Assembly: GCF_045999315.1 (NCBI RefSeq)
Contig: NZ_CP174607.1
Location: forward strand, 1,612,001-1,676,000
Length of the DNA: 64,000 nucleotides
Direction: 5' to 3'
Source of the DNA: Peredibacter sp045999315
GTDB lineage: Bacteria > Bdellovibrionota > Bacteriovoracia > Bacteriovoracales > Bacteriovoracaceae
Part shown: in pieces, positions 16,421 to 25,279 of the stretch
How positions within the stretch are numbered: position 1 is the first letter of the stretch
Layout: each line of letters begins with the position of its first letter
The notes under the pieces: generated by a model
What the model was told of the DNA's origin: nothing
Seen by the model: only the letters and a program-made list of their open reading frames with translations
Databases searched by the model: none
Program-made: the position numbers and the translations under genes

Positions 16421-19152
16421 TGGAAAAAGAGTTAAAACCTCTCGCCATTTTGAATCTGACCGGAGCATTGACTCCGGAGTTAGCTCATTATTTCCAATCG
16501 AGAAATATCAGGGTCTTTGATCCGCTTGAGACCTCGGAAGAAGCAGATTGGACCCACATTATCACAAAAGACATTCATGACTTTTCATTAATTGGAACGA
16601 CCTATGATGTGGTGGAGAAAGATCGCCATATTATTTCGCTTTCAAAAGTTAATGACATTCAAAATTTCACCATCAATTACGGTAACCTTGTTTTGGATGA
16701 TGTCTGGTTTCAGGGACAAATGGGTCCATTTATTCTGGATAAATACTTCCAGGGTTATGGCGGAATCACACTAGGTGATAACTATCCTTCTTTCCAGGAA
16801 CTTGGTTCATTTCAGGTGGCCAATCCATTCAATACCGGTGAGTACCTGGATCGTATGGTTCAGAAGGCTTTTGAGAGTGGGATTGAGGCCCTAACGGTCA
16901 AAACTTATTTCGATCACTTAGTGATGTATCTTGCTGGTCTAAAAAAGAAAGGCAAAGTAGGACTTCCATTCGAAGTGACTTATGGTGCATATGAAGATGT
17001 GTTTGCCGTTCAAATGCATTTTTTCTCTGAGCCAATTGATCTTTTGGATGTTTCAACCAGTCTTTCGCAAAATATTACCAAGAAAGCAGAAGAATACTTT
17101 TTAAATATTTCTGTTCAATCAGCGGACTTCTTTGATTTCTCTTACATGGCAGACGTGAATAAAGTGATCGTAACTGCTTTGTGGACAAAAGATGAGAGAA
17201 TCAAATTTGAGAACCGTGGACTTATGTTCTCGGCCCTTGTTCCAGGAAGAATGATTACTCAGTATCAGATGGAAGGTCAGACTTCTATTCTGGTTCAAGG
17301 TAATAGCACTATTCCTGATTTGACCGAGAAAGTGATCATTCCTGATAATCTTCCACCTGAAGTAATAGAAAAGAGTGTTGTTAAAGGACTGGCCGATGCC
17401 AAGGAAGAGAAAACAGTGGTTAGTGGTCTTCCAGGAGAGGCAGAAGCGGCCCAACTTGTAAAAGGCACAGTGGATCCACTTGATACATCCGTGGAAATCT
17501 TCACAGAAGATGAAACGCGAGATGAACCTTCACTTGTAAAAGGTCTAAGCGAACTTGAGCAATTGATTAACACTGTGAAGGGCAAGTTCGAAGAAGAAAA
17601 AGATGATGTTCGGATTGCCGGCGACAAACTTGATGTTGATAAGACTGCCTGGAGAATTGCCGCCACGGTTGATGAGAGTACCAAAGAGAACAATCTGAAA
17701 GTGCGTATTCTGGGAGACAAACTTCCAGAGCATATTAAGACTGGTCTTTTTGATTTTGCAAAAGGCATTGATAAACAAGTTGAAGATCTGGATAACCATG
17801 ATTTGGATCGTTTCCAACTTGAACGTCTTCCTGACATTATTAAAGCAGGACTCCTCCAGCAGCGTGCCCTTTCAAATGAGAAGCAGGCGGTGCTTGGAAT
17901 CTCACCACAGGCCATGAAGGTAGTGGAAACAAAACTCATGGCCTCTCAGGCAGAGAATGAAAAACTCAGAACTCAGATTAAACATATGGCCTCAGAAGTG
18001 CGTATCTTAAAAGACACACGAAATAAGATGGCCGAAGTTCAGATGAAGGCCGCCCAGGCCGCTGCTCTTGAAGCATCAACGATGCAGATGAGTGACGAAG
18101 ACGATGAGTTACGTAAGCAGTTCCAACAAAAATTGGCCGAGCAGAAGGAACTGAATGACCAGGAACTAAAAAAACTTTCTGGACTACTTGAGCGTGAAAC
18201 AAAACTTATTGCCGACGTTAAGATGGAAGAGATGAAGGCGAAGAAACTTCAAATTGAGGCCCTTCAAAAAGAGACCTTCTTTGGTGCGGAGATTGAAAAA
18301 GCGCAAAAGCAAATTAAGGCGAAAGATACCATTATTATGAAGACTAAAGAGTCTTTCTTAAAGTTGGTAGAAAAGAAAGATAAAGAGTTGCTCGATCTTA
18401 GAAGTAAAAATGATCAGATGACCAAGGCCCTTGCCACTGGTCCGAGCCAGAACCAATCTATCATGATTAAAGAGTTAGAACGTCAAAACCAAAACCTTGC
18501 TAAACAGCTTGATGTTTATAAGGTGAAAGTTTCAAGTCTTGCCACCAATATGAGTTCTACCAAGGACGATGGTCATTCTAAGGAAGAGGTCCGGAAGCTT
18601 CATATGGTTAATAATCAATTGAAGAATCAAGCTGAGGCCGCGAAGAAGGAGCTCTTGAAGGTCCAGGAGAAGATGATTCAGGACACGAGTCAGATCGCGA
18701 GTTTAAAGCAAGACAAGACGAGATTAGAAGGACTTCTTAAAAAGGCCGCGATGGAAACGGTAAAAGAGCCTACTCCTTCTGTTGTTCCTGGCCCTCAGCC
18801 AGATCAGGAATTAAAACGTCTTCAGGCGCAAACGCAGATTATGGAGACGCAAAATAAAGAAGCTCAGAAAAAGATTGCTGAGTTAGAGGCCAAATTAGTT
18901 GAGGCCCTGAAGCCGCAGAAGAATAATGGCGGGGTAGATGAGGCCTCTAAGGTGAAGATTGCCCAAATGGAAGCATCGGTTAAAAAACTTACTATGGATC
19001 TTGTTGAGACCAAGAACCAGCTGGCCGACATGAAAAAAGAAACCAATAAGTTACGCCAGGAAAAGACCGCCCTTCAGAACCAGGCGGATAAGATGAAGAA
19101 GGAAGCCGAGAAGGCCAAAACTGCTGCTCCTCCTAAGAAAAAAGCCTCTTAA
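16420..19152 (+). CDS. Long coiled-coil protein with unknown N-terminal domain
   Basis: A 910-residue protein without signal peptide or membrane helix. Residues 1 to about 290 are a globular domain of unknown family (it starts with LAILNLTGALTPELAHYFQ). Residues about 300-400 are an acidic linker that repeats VVKGL/LVKGL segments. From about 490 to the end it is charged heptad sequence typical of a long coiled coil, closing in a basic KKKAS tail. Its start overlaps the degenerate HD-GYP gene, so they probably work together, perhaps as a scaffold and sensor at the cell pole or motor. Nothing in the sequence proves a function. Confidence 0.7.
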   Translation: MEKELKPLAILNLTGALTPELAHYFQSRNIRVFDPLETSEEADWTHIITKDIHDFSLIGTTYDVVEKDRHIISLSKVNDIQNFTINYGNLVLDDVWFQGQMGPFILDKYFQGYGGITLGDNYPSFQELGSFQVANPFNTGEYLDRMVQKAFESGIEALTVKTYFDHLVMYLAGLKKKGKVGLPFEVTYGAYEDVFAVQMHFFSEPIDLLDVSTSLSQNITKKAEEYFLNISVQSADFFDFSYMADVNKVIVTALWTKDERIKFENRGLMFSALVPGRMITQYQMEGQTSILVQGNSTIPDLTEKVIIPDNLPPEVIEKSVVKGLADAKEEKTVVSGLPGEAEAAQLVKGTVDPLDTSVEIFTEDETRDEPSLVKGLSELEQLINTVKGKFEEEKDDVRIAGDKLDVDKTAWRIAATVDESTKENNLKVRILGDKLPEHIKTGLFDFAKGIDKQVEDLDNHDLDRFQLERLPDIIKAGLLQQRALSNEKQAVLGISPQAMKVVETKLMASQAENEKLRTQIKHMASEVRILKDTRNKMAEVQMKAAQAAALEASTMQMSDEDDELRKQFQQKLAEQKELNDQELKKLSGLLERETKLIADVKMEEMKAKKLQIEALQKETFFGAEIEKAQKQIKAKDTIIMKTKESFLKLVEKKDKELLDLRSKNDQMTKALATGPSQNQSIMIKELERQNQNLAKQLDVYKVKVSSLATNMSSTKDDGHSKEEVRKLHMVNNQLKNQAEAAKKELLKVQEKMIQDTSQIASLKQDKTRLEGLLKKAAMETVKEPTPSVVPGPQPDQELKRLQAQTQIMETQNKEAQKKIAELEAKLVEALKPQKNNGGVDEASKVKIAQMEASVKKLTMDLVETKNQLADMKKETNKLRQEKTALQNQADKMKKEAEKAKTAAPPKKKAS

Positions 19153-19224
19153 TTTTTTTTATCAAAATTCTTGCCAAATTCTTTTCATTCCTCCATAATC
19201 TGGTTCTCTGTCACATACCTAGAT

Positions 19225-19307
19225 GCCCAGTTGGTGGAATTGGTAGACACGTTAGGCTTAGAACCTAATGCGCGAGCGTGGGGGTTCGAGTCCCTCACTG
19301 GGCACCA
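19225..19307 (+). tRNA. tRNA-Leu (anticodon UAG)
   Basis: A class II tRNA. The acceptor arms GCCCAGT and ACTGGGC pair over 7 bases, with discriminator A and an encoded CCA at 19305-19307. The anticodon stem TTAGG/CCTAA encloses the loop CTTAGAA, so the anticodon is TAG, reading CUN leucine codons. The T-loop GGTTCGAGTCC is present and the variable arm (TGCGCGAGCGT) is long enough for leucine. A terminator follows 47 bases later. Confidence 0.97.
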
Positions 19308-19354
19308 AGTTTTTGCGAAAGCAGCAACTAAAACACGTGTGATAGATTTAAGAA

Positions 19355-19386
19355 AAGCCAGGTCTCGCGCCCTGGCTTTTTTTTTT
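19355..19386 (+). terminator. Rho-independent terminator after tRNA-Leu
   Basis: AAGCCAGG (19355-19362) and CCTGGCTT (19371-19378) form an 8-base stem with a short loop, followed by an uninterrupted run of T to 19386. Confidence 0.9.
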
Positions 19387-19450
19387 GCCTTTTTTTCAAT
19401 TGACCCACTTCAACGGTCTACATTTCTATCTTATTAAAATGGATTATTCT

Positions 19451-20374
19451 CTAGGGATTGATTCTGGTCTTTAACGACATCGGGAAATAAAACGAAGCTG
19501 AACGCGCGTTCTCAGTGATTCTTGGAATTGATTTAAACTCAACAATGAACTCCACCGGGAAGGTCGGCTTTGCCCCATGATTGGTAATGCGAAAGAGGCC
19601 ACGTTCTGCATTGATTAAGGTCGGTGGAATACATTCGACCGTGTAATTGACCCCAAGGGCATCAGCAGGATTCGTAATAACGTTTATCAGGGCCACGGAT
19701 GAACACTCTACATAAACGTAGGGATTGACCGGTGTGGAGTCGAAGGCAATGATGTTGCCTTGATCGTTAGTATTGAGTTTTCCTTCAAGACGAAAGGTCT
19801 TTGAAAGGATGGTTTGATTGAGTACATCCTCAATGTTGAAGTTAATGAGAATGTCTTGGTATCCCGTCTTCATCTTGAGGTATCGGGAATTAGAGAGGGG
19901 ATCATCGTAAGTCCCGCCGATTCCATCAATACGAGTGGTCCCGCTAGAAAGCCACTCAATGCGGGTCATCTGCCCGGCCTGTGAGGCGGAGCCAGTATAT
20001 TCATACGTCATTAAGAACCAAGTACGTCCGTCGGCACCTACATAACTCACAGAAGAATTCGTACGGGTGAAGTTAACCGTCGTATTGTTGGCCAATCTTC
20101 CTCGGAGAGTAAAACGATTACCGTTGTTTTCCTGATAGAAAGTGATCTTAAAGGTCGTATTTGCTAGAGGAATAGGGGAACTGAAATTCATGTAATAGGT
20201 ACCTATGTCCGTTCTACATGAAGCTTGTCCCTGATAGCGCAGATTGTATTCAATCTGTAAGTTAGGATCAAAACGATCACCTGTATGTTCACAATTAAAA
20301 TTACCAAGTGCTACCGTGTCGGCCATGGCAGCAATTGAGAAGAACAGAATGAGTAAACAGATGATTGTTCTCAT
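19451..20374 (-). CDS. Minor/tip subunit candidate of usher-like system
   Basis: A 307-residue exported protein read from the ATG at 20374, which gives a clean signal peptide (MRTIICLLILFFSIAAMA) and a good AGAGGA ribosome site; an upstream ATG at 20398 would add 8 residues. The mature protein has three cysteines in the C-terminal half (CSS, CIPP and others), many Thr/Asn residues and beta-strand-like alternation, as expected of an adhesin or fimbrial tip. No known domain is recognised. It is last in the operon, after the subunit gene, and is separated from it by a terminator-like hairpin that covers its own ribosome site. Tip or adhesin is inferred from position and low expected expression. 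Confidence 0.6.
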   Translation of the reverse strand: MRTIICLLILFFSIAAMADTVALGNFNCEHTGDRFDPNLQIEYNLRYQGQASCRTDIGTYYMNFSSPIPLANTTFKITFYQENNGNRFTLRGRLANNTTVNFTRTNSSVSYVGADGRTWFLMTYEYTGSASQAGQMTRIEWLSSGTTRIDGIGGTYDDPLSNSRYLKMKTGYQDILINFNIEDVLNQTILSKTFRLEGKLNTNDQGNIIAFDSTPVNPYVYVECSSVALINVITNPADALGVNYTVECIPPTLINAERGLFRITNHGAKPTFPVEFIVEFKSIPRITENARSASFYFPMSLKTRINP

Positions 20375-20406
20375 AAAAAAATCCTCTGGGACTTTCATCC
20401 CAGAGG
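20375..20406 (-). terminator. Attenuator-like hairpin between subunit genes
   Basis: Read on the minus strand, CCTCTGGGA and TCCCAGAGG form a perfect 9-base stem with a 6-base loop (20383-20406), followed by seven T (20375-20381). It starts 10 bases after the stop of the subunit gene. The 3' arm contains the AGAGGA ribosome site of the next gene, so the hairpin can both end transcription and block translation of the downstream gene. Confidence 0.8.
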
Positions 20407-20415
20407 AAAAATATC

Positions 20416-21108
20416 TTAGTTGTCTTTAGCTAGGAAACCAGCAGTCACAACTGCGTTGTAAGTGCTTGATGTAGCAGTTTCACCGAAAGAAACTTCAAGG
20501 ACACCACGTACAACTAGTTCTTCGTTTGTAGCTGTAGCGAAGAATACTTTGTCGTTAACTTGTTGAGGATTGTCTGTAACTTGGTCCCAAACAGCAGTAA
20601 GAACGTTAGTTGTTAGAGGAAGAGAAACTTCATCCAACATAGGTTCGTTCAGAGAAAGATCTGAAGTTCCTGGAATACCAAGAGTTGTTTGACCGAAAGT
20701 TGCTTTACCACCCTTAACGAAGTTAAGTTGTTTAACTTTAATTTTGATGTCGTTAGTAGAAGAAGTTAGAGCAGCAATGAACTGAAGGTAGTCATTTTTG
20801 AAAAGCATCATCTTGGCCTTTGCTTCGAACTGAACGTAACGTACGTTTAGTTGACCGTCAGCAATGTTGCCGATGTTAAGAGAAACATCTTGAGCGTGAC
20901 CAGAGAAAGTTGCTGCGTTCAAAGTCGATTTACAAGTAGCGAAGTCAGTCGTTACACCGCAATCTTTAACAGCGAATTGAATGCTAACAGCTTTAGGAGC
21001 AAGAACACCTGAAAGAGTGATTGTTCCTGTCGTTTGCTCATCGACCGCGATTGCCGAACCGGCCACGAAGGCAATTGATAAAAGGGCCATAATAGATTTC
21101 TTCAACAT
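20416..21108 (-). CDS. Major fimbrial-subunit-like protein
   Basis: A 230-residue exported protein with a signal peptide (KKSIMALLSIAFVAGSAIA). The mature part starts VDEQTTGTITLSGVLAPK, similar to the strand that opens many chaperone-usher subunits. It has one likely disulfide (DCGVTTDFATC) and ends in a strand-like STYNAVVTAGFLAKDN. It is followed by an attenuator and preceded by a strong AAGGAG site, which suits a highly made structural protein. No Pfam pilin family is certain. Pilin is inferred from size, export and its place after a usher-like barrel and an assembly protein. Confidence 0.6.
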   Translation of the reverse strand: MLKKSIMALLSIAFVAGSAIAVDEQTTGTITLSGVLAPKAVSIQFAVKDCGVTTDFATCKSTLNAATFSGHAQDVSLNIGNIADGQLNVRYVQFEAKAKMMLFKNDYLQFIAALTSSTNDIKIKVKQLNFVKGGKATFGQTTLGIPGTSDLSLNEPMLDEVSLPLTTNVLTAVWDQVTDNPQQVNDKVFFATATNEELVVRGVLEVSFGETATSSTYNAVVTAGFLAKDN

Positions 21109-21117
21109 ATCTTCTCC

Positions 21118-22035
21118 TTATAAAGAATCTGCTTTTGATAAATTTATTTCAACGGTTTTGCCTGGAAGACTTAGGTAGAAATGGTTTTTCCATCCTTCGG
21201 TGTCGATGCCGAATCGAGGACGAATATAGAGCACAACTTTTTCAGGAAGGGGAGTTCCCAGGTTGGCCAATTGGAATTGGGAAATGAAGGCCCGAGTAAA
21301 GCTTCCTAGCTTGAATGAAGATTTAATGATCTTTTCGTTGTTCATCCCCGGAAGCCAGTAGTTTTTAATGTAGGCCACGAACATCTTCTTTTCTTCTTGA
21401 TCAGGAAAGAAAGAATCAACTTCAAAACCTGTCGCTGGATCAATGAGTTTGAGATCAAGATGAACAAACGTATAGGAGTCTCCACGACCTTTTAAAGTAT
21501 ATTCAACACTTTCAGTTTGAGAGACATACTTAGGAGAATCAAAACTTAAACGAGGAGGCTGAATATCTTTAGTGAAGTAGATTTCAGTTAAGGCCAAAAG
21601 AACTGGATTCTTCGGGAAATATGCTCTCACGGCCGTGTAGCTAGTTCCTGGTTGAGAATTAGTGATCGCAATTCGTGCCACGAGAACTTCGTTGGGCCTT
21701 AAAACTTGATCTACCCAGAGAAGCTCATTGCCTTGGGTATCAATAATGCTAAGTCCGCTTGAAAGTGAACGGTATAAAGTGCGGCCAGGTTGAAAGGCAG
21801 CATATTGATATCCGCCATCAAGTCGTTGAAGAAGATCGAGTGCTTCAAGACGAACCTCGCAAGGTTCATTTGTTTCGTTTTTAAGAATCAGTCTTCTTTG
21901 TTCGTTGAGATGAGAGAAGAAATGTTTGGCACTTCCGCCTGATCGCTGATTGCTAGAATCGGCAACGAAACTCGCACAAGCGAATGCCTTTGTACTCAGA
22001 AGAGCAGCAAATAGGATGAAGAAGAACTGGGGCAT
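21118..22035 (-). CDS. Exported assembly/chaperone-like protein of the usher-like operon
   Basis: A 305-residue protein with a signal peptide ending near TKAFA and a mature region that begins with a cysteine-rich CASFVADSS. It contains beta-rich segments such as RRLILKNETNEPCEVRLEALDLL, which recall the first Ig-like strand pair of periplasmic pilus chaperones, but the classic PapD signature is not seen and the protein is longer than usual (about 230-250 residues). It could be a divergent chaperone or another structural part. It sits between the usher-like gene and the subunit gene. Confidence 0.5.
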   Translation of the reverse strand: MPQFFFILFAALLSTKAFACASFVADSSNQRSGGSAKHFFSHLNEQRRLILKNETNEPCEVRLEALDLLQRLDGGYQYAAFQPGRTLYRSLSSGLSIIDTQGNELLWVDQVLRPNEVLVARIAITNSQPGTSYTAVRAYFPKNPVLLALTEIYFTKDIQPPRLSFDSPKYVSQTESVEYTLKGRGDSYTFVHLDLKLIDPATGFEVDSFFPDQEEKKMFVAYIKNYWLPGMNNEKIIKSSFKLGSFTRAFISQFQLANLGTPLPEKVVLYIRPRFGIDTEGWKNHFYLSLPGKTVEINLSKADSL

Positions 22036-22129
22036 GCACGCCTTTTTTAAGATTTCTTAAGCGTGATTTAGCACGTGCAATATTTAATGGTAAAGTTAAA
22101 ATTTTAAAGTCCGGTTAACATTCTTGCTC

Positions 22130-25099
22130 TTAGTATACTAAGAACTCGAAATTACGCTGCTCCAAAGATGCTCCACCCCGTGTAAGAATTTCCATATCGA
22201 GCTTCAGAACCCCGTCTCGAACGAATGGCTTACATGGTGCAAGGTCGACCTTCAGCTCATGGCTTGAAGTACCTGGGTATGTTGATTCAATGGTGTTGTC
22301 ACCGCAGTGAAGTTTGATCGTGCGGATAATTTTCTCAGGATCTTCGATGAGAAAGCTCGCCTTCATATTGTCAGTGTAGATGATGTTATCTGATTGAGTC
22401 GTAATCACTGAAAATTCATTTTCATCTTGAGCATCATCAAAGTTAAGACCTAGGTATAACCATTCTCCAGTTTCATTCGGAAGATTGACTTTGAGTCCAT
22501 GTTCATAGGTCGGAGTCGAACCGGGAAGTGGTTTTGAAATCTTAACGATGTATGTACCTTTCTTCAGTTTATTGAAGATGATTGGTTTAAAGCTAGATGA
22601 GAGAGCTGATGTCTTTACTTGATTACCACTGAGTTCAACTTCAACATCCGGTAGTTGCATCTCTGAATCGTTCTGCCATTTGCCATCTTTGTTTTTATCT
22701 TCAAAAACAATCACTCGAAGTGTGCCTCTCCATTCAAAAGCAAAGTCTTTAATGATTTCGTCATTGGCACGAAGATCATAATACGCTGTCGCTTTATCTA
22801 GATTAACTTCAGAAGGAAGTGTCGTAGGATTGATGGCGATTTCCTTGCGTCCAGGCTGAAGATTTCTAAACTGATAGTTACCGTCTTCGTCGGTGATAAC
22901 ACTAAGTCCTTCAAGACGAACTTCTGCACCTTTGATTGGTTTGTCAGAGCTACCACAGAGGGAATCTTGGTTCATATCAAAGCAAACTTTACCTTGAATC
23001 TGTGCCGTACTTCTACCACCAAATGCGTTTTCAACTTTTCTGGAAACCGGAACAGATGGTGTCCAGCTTAGTCTTACTCCGACTTGCGAATCGGCCTGAT
23101 CAATTCCTCTGGTTTTGCTGTAAGAGGCATAAGCTGATAGGTCTACATTTCTGCCAATCTTGCGACTGTACTGAACGTCAATTGAGTTTGTCTCGGTCTT
23201 ATTAAAGAAGCTGTATTGGTAATTCGTTCTGATACCTGCGCGGACAAATGAAGTTTCATTGATGTTATATTGTCCACCCGCCGAATATTGATAACGGTAA
23301 TAATTCGTGTCGGTCTCACGATAGTAATCGGAGTTTAGGTAGAGGTTGTATTTCGTCGAAGGTCGGTATTGTAAATCAAGCTGCGCATACTGCTCAGTTT
23401 GGGCCTTGCCTGTAGAGTTAAGACCTTGATCAATTCCATAAAGAGCATTTTGTGAGTTTCTATTCAGCTGTTGTCCAACTTTGAGCATACCTTGCCATTT
23501 AGAGCTAGAATGCGTGAGAAGGATTTCAGGTGCAGCAGCTGAAGTCCCATCTGGAATAGTTTGATATCTTAGTTGAACCTGGCCATGAGTATTTTTGCTA
23601 ATAGGGAAGAGAATTTTAACAAAGGCCTCGCGATAGATGCCTTCAATCGAATCAAAGCTTCCACCTTTCGATCTGATATCGTCTTGAGTTGCTCCAATTT
23701 GACCGCTTACTTTTTTATAAGGGATAATCACTTGGGCCATCATTCTTTCAGTGACGTAGCGATTGTCTTCTTCACGGTACATCTCAACTTGAAGAGGAGC
23801 ATACTTTGTCATGAGGGCGTTTAATGAAGTTCCAATTCGAGAGTAATTGCCTCGTAGTTCATCTCTGGCAAGAACCAGTGAAGGAGCAATGGCCAAACGA
23901 GAATTGACTCTGATGGTATCTTGAGCGGTCAATCCCGCACCTTCAAAACCAGTACTCAGGTTTTTGTCCCAAAATACAAGATAACGATTCTTATAACCTT
24001 GGTTATAGTCAACAAATCCGCCTACGTGATCATTACCTTGTTGATCAACGCCGCCGTACATGCCCACGTTAAGAGCTTCGAAGAAAGATTTAGAGGCACG
24101 GAAACCATTTAACTGGCGTACACCCGGAGTAGAAGATTCTGTCGGGTTAAGTGATGAACCTAGAGTCACTCTGAAATCTTGATTTTTAGTGAGGTCTAGT
24201 TCGTATTGAAAAGTTTCTTCCTCACCTTGTAGGTAAGAAGATTGTAAGTATGTGCTGAGGGCGTAGTAATCGGAAAGATCACCATTAAGTGAGGCTCCGG
24301 CCGTGTTGTATCTGCGTGATGAGCCACTCTCAGAAAAGAAATCATTAGTTAAATAAAACTGTGATTGAAGTCTTCTACCGTCGTTTGTTTCGTTTCCTGA
24401 TCTCAAGAGTCTAATCTGATAATTCTTTGATAGAAACTTTTGTCCACCTGATAAGGCCTGAACTTTAAAAGAAGCGAAGTCCGCACCACTGGCAGAGAAA
24501 TCAATGTAAATTTTTACTTTCTTCAATTCACCGGGAGCAACATTCACTTGAGAAGGTCGAACTTCAATTCGCACACTAGGAGTGAATGATTCAATATGGA
24601 GATTTAAATTAAGAGCAGTGTTACCAGTATTTTTTAGAGCAAGATCAACTTGTCCTGCAGTATTTGTTTGTGTGATTTTTTCAGGACCACCTTCAATAGA
24701 AACATTTTCAAAGCTCTGAATATTTACAAAAAGATCATGATGAATGGGATCTTTTTGTTCGCAACCTTTTTGCGGATAGAAGCTCACTCTTAGAGTATAG
24801 AGTTGGCCACTTGGAGCACTGGCCGGAATTTGAACAGAGAAAGGAAGATAAACAATAGTTTGTTCGCCGTCCTCTTGTGCTAATTCAGTTGGAGCCTGGA
24901 CCGGATAATCTGGTGTCCCCTTAGTTTTAATGTCGTATCGACAAGAGTTTTCCAGAATTCGAACAGGTAAAATCAGAAGAGCAGTTTGACCGGCCTGAAT
25001 GGACTTTGTTGGCACGAGTGAGAAGCTCAATGAGTTTGAGTTCGCCCATACCTGCGAGGCCATAAGGAAAAGTAAAAAAATAAAGCCCTTCTTAATCAT
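22130..25099 (-). CDS. Usher-like outer-membrane protein
   Basis: A 989-residue protein read from the ATG at 25099, which gives the signal peptide MIKKGFIFLLFLMASQVWA; a TTG at 25129 would add 10 residues without a ribosome site. The N-terminal 220 residues are Ig/NEW3-like beta domains (VDLALKNTGNTALNLNLHIE, then PGELKKVKIYIDF). The middle, about 230-690, is rich in paired aromatic strands (such as KYNLYLNSDYYRETDTNYYRYQYSAGG) and looks like a large beta-barrel. The end has two carboxypeptidase-like/SdrB-like modules (GKVCFDMNQDSLCGSSDKP; VFEDKNKDGKWQND). Periplasmic domains, barrel and plug-like modules recall CS1-type (TcfC/CooC) ushers, but the order is not classic. The operon context supports export of the subunits. 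Confidence 0.6.
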   Translation of the reverse strand: MIKKGFIFLLFLMASQVWANSNSLSFSLVPTKSIQAGQTALLILPVRILENSCRYDIKTKGTPDYPVQAPTELAQEDGEQTIVYLPFSVQIPASAPSGQLYTLRVSFYPQKGCEQKDPIHHDLFVNIQSFENVSIEGGPEKITQTNTAGQVDLALKNTGNTALNLNLHIESFTPSVRIEVRPSQVNVAPGELKKVKIYIDFSASGADFASFKVQALSGGQKFLSKNYQIRLLRSGNETNDGRRLQSQFYLTNDFFSESGSSRRYNTAGASLNGDLSDYYALSTYLQSSYLQGEEETFQYELDLTKNQDFRVTLGSSLNPTESSTPGVRQLNGFRASKSFFEALNVGMYGGVDQQGNDHVGGFVDYNQGYKNRYLVFWDKNLSTGFEGAGLTAQDTIRVNSRLAIAPSLVLARDELRGNYSRIGTSLNALMTKYAPLQVEMYREEDNRYVTERMMAQVIIPYKKVSGQIGATQDDIRSKGGSFDSIEGIYREAFVKILFPISKNTHGQVQLRYQTIPDGTSAAAPEILLTHSSSKWQGMLKVGQQLNRNSQNALYGIDQGLNSTGKAQTEQYAQLDLQYRPSTKYNLYLNSDYYRETDTNYYRYQYSAGGQYNINETSFVRAGIRTNYQYSFFNKTETNSIDVQYSRKIGRNVDLSAYASYSKTRGIDQADSQVGVRLSWTPSVPVSRKVENAFGGRSTAQIQGKVCFDMNQDSLCGSSDKPIKGAEVRLEGLSVITDEDGNYQFRNLQPGRKEIAINPTTLPSEVNLDKATAYYDLRANDEIIKDFAFEWRGTLRVIVFEDKNKDGKWQNDSEMQLPDVEVELSGNQVKTSALSSSFKPIIFNKLKKGTYIVKISKPLPGSTPTYEHGLKVNLPNETGEWLYLGLNFDDAQDENEFSVITTQSDNIIYTDNMKASFLIEDPEKIIRTIKLHCGDNTIESTYPGTSSHELKVDLAPCKPFVRDGVLKLDMEILTRGGASLEQRNFEFLVY

Positions 25100-25146
25100 A
25101 TGGACAGATGTCTGCGAAAAAGGGGCCAAAGGTGAAGCACGAGAAT

Positions 25147-25168
25147 CTTAGGAGTTAGAGGTCCTAAG
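25147..25168 (-). promoter_or_regulatory. Leader hairpin ahead of the usher-like gene
   Basis: CTTAGGA (25147-25153) and TCCTAAG (25162-25168) are a perfect 7-base inverted repeat, about 50 bases upstream of the ATG at 25099. No T-run follows, so it is more likely a leader structure or protein site than a terminator. Confidence 0.4.
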
Positions 25169-25179
25169 TTTAAACCTCA

Positions 25180-25198
25180 CTGTCTAAAAAATAGACAG
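25180..25198. promoter_or_regulatory. Palindrome CTGTCTA-N5-TAGACAG, site 1
   Basis: A perfect 7+7 inverted repeat with a 5-base centre, about 81 bases upstream of the usher-like ATG. A degenerate half-site pair, CTGT-N7-ACAG, follows at 25202-25216. The same motif with the same spacing occurs at 32255-32273, so a shared regulator is likely. Confidence 0.55.
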
Positions 25199-25226
25199 CG
25201 ACTGTAAATTCGACAGATAGAGTGGG

Positions 25227-25251
25227 AAGGCCAGGTTTGGGGCCTGGCCTT
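25227..25251 (-). terminator. Stem-loop after the small barrel gene
   Basis: AAGGCCAGG (25227-25235) and CCTGGCCTT (25243-25251) form a perfect 9-base stem, 29 bases past the end of the barrel gene. The T-tract is weak on both strands, so termination is possible but not sure. Confidence 0.45.
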
Positions 25252-25279
25252 TGAAAAAGTGTTCTTTGGATTGCTGCTA

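Noticed and set aside
17295..17939. A 214-codon minus-strand frame inside the coiled-coil gene
   Set aside because: It is antisense to a long regular gene, rich in Ser and Leu as expected from the complementary codons, and has no ribosome site.
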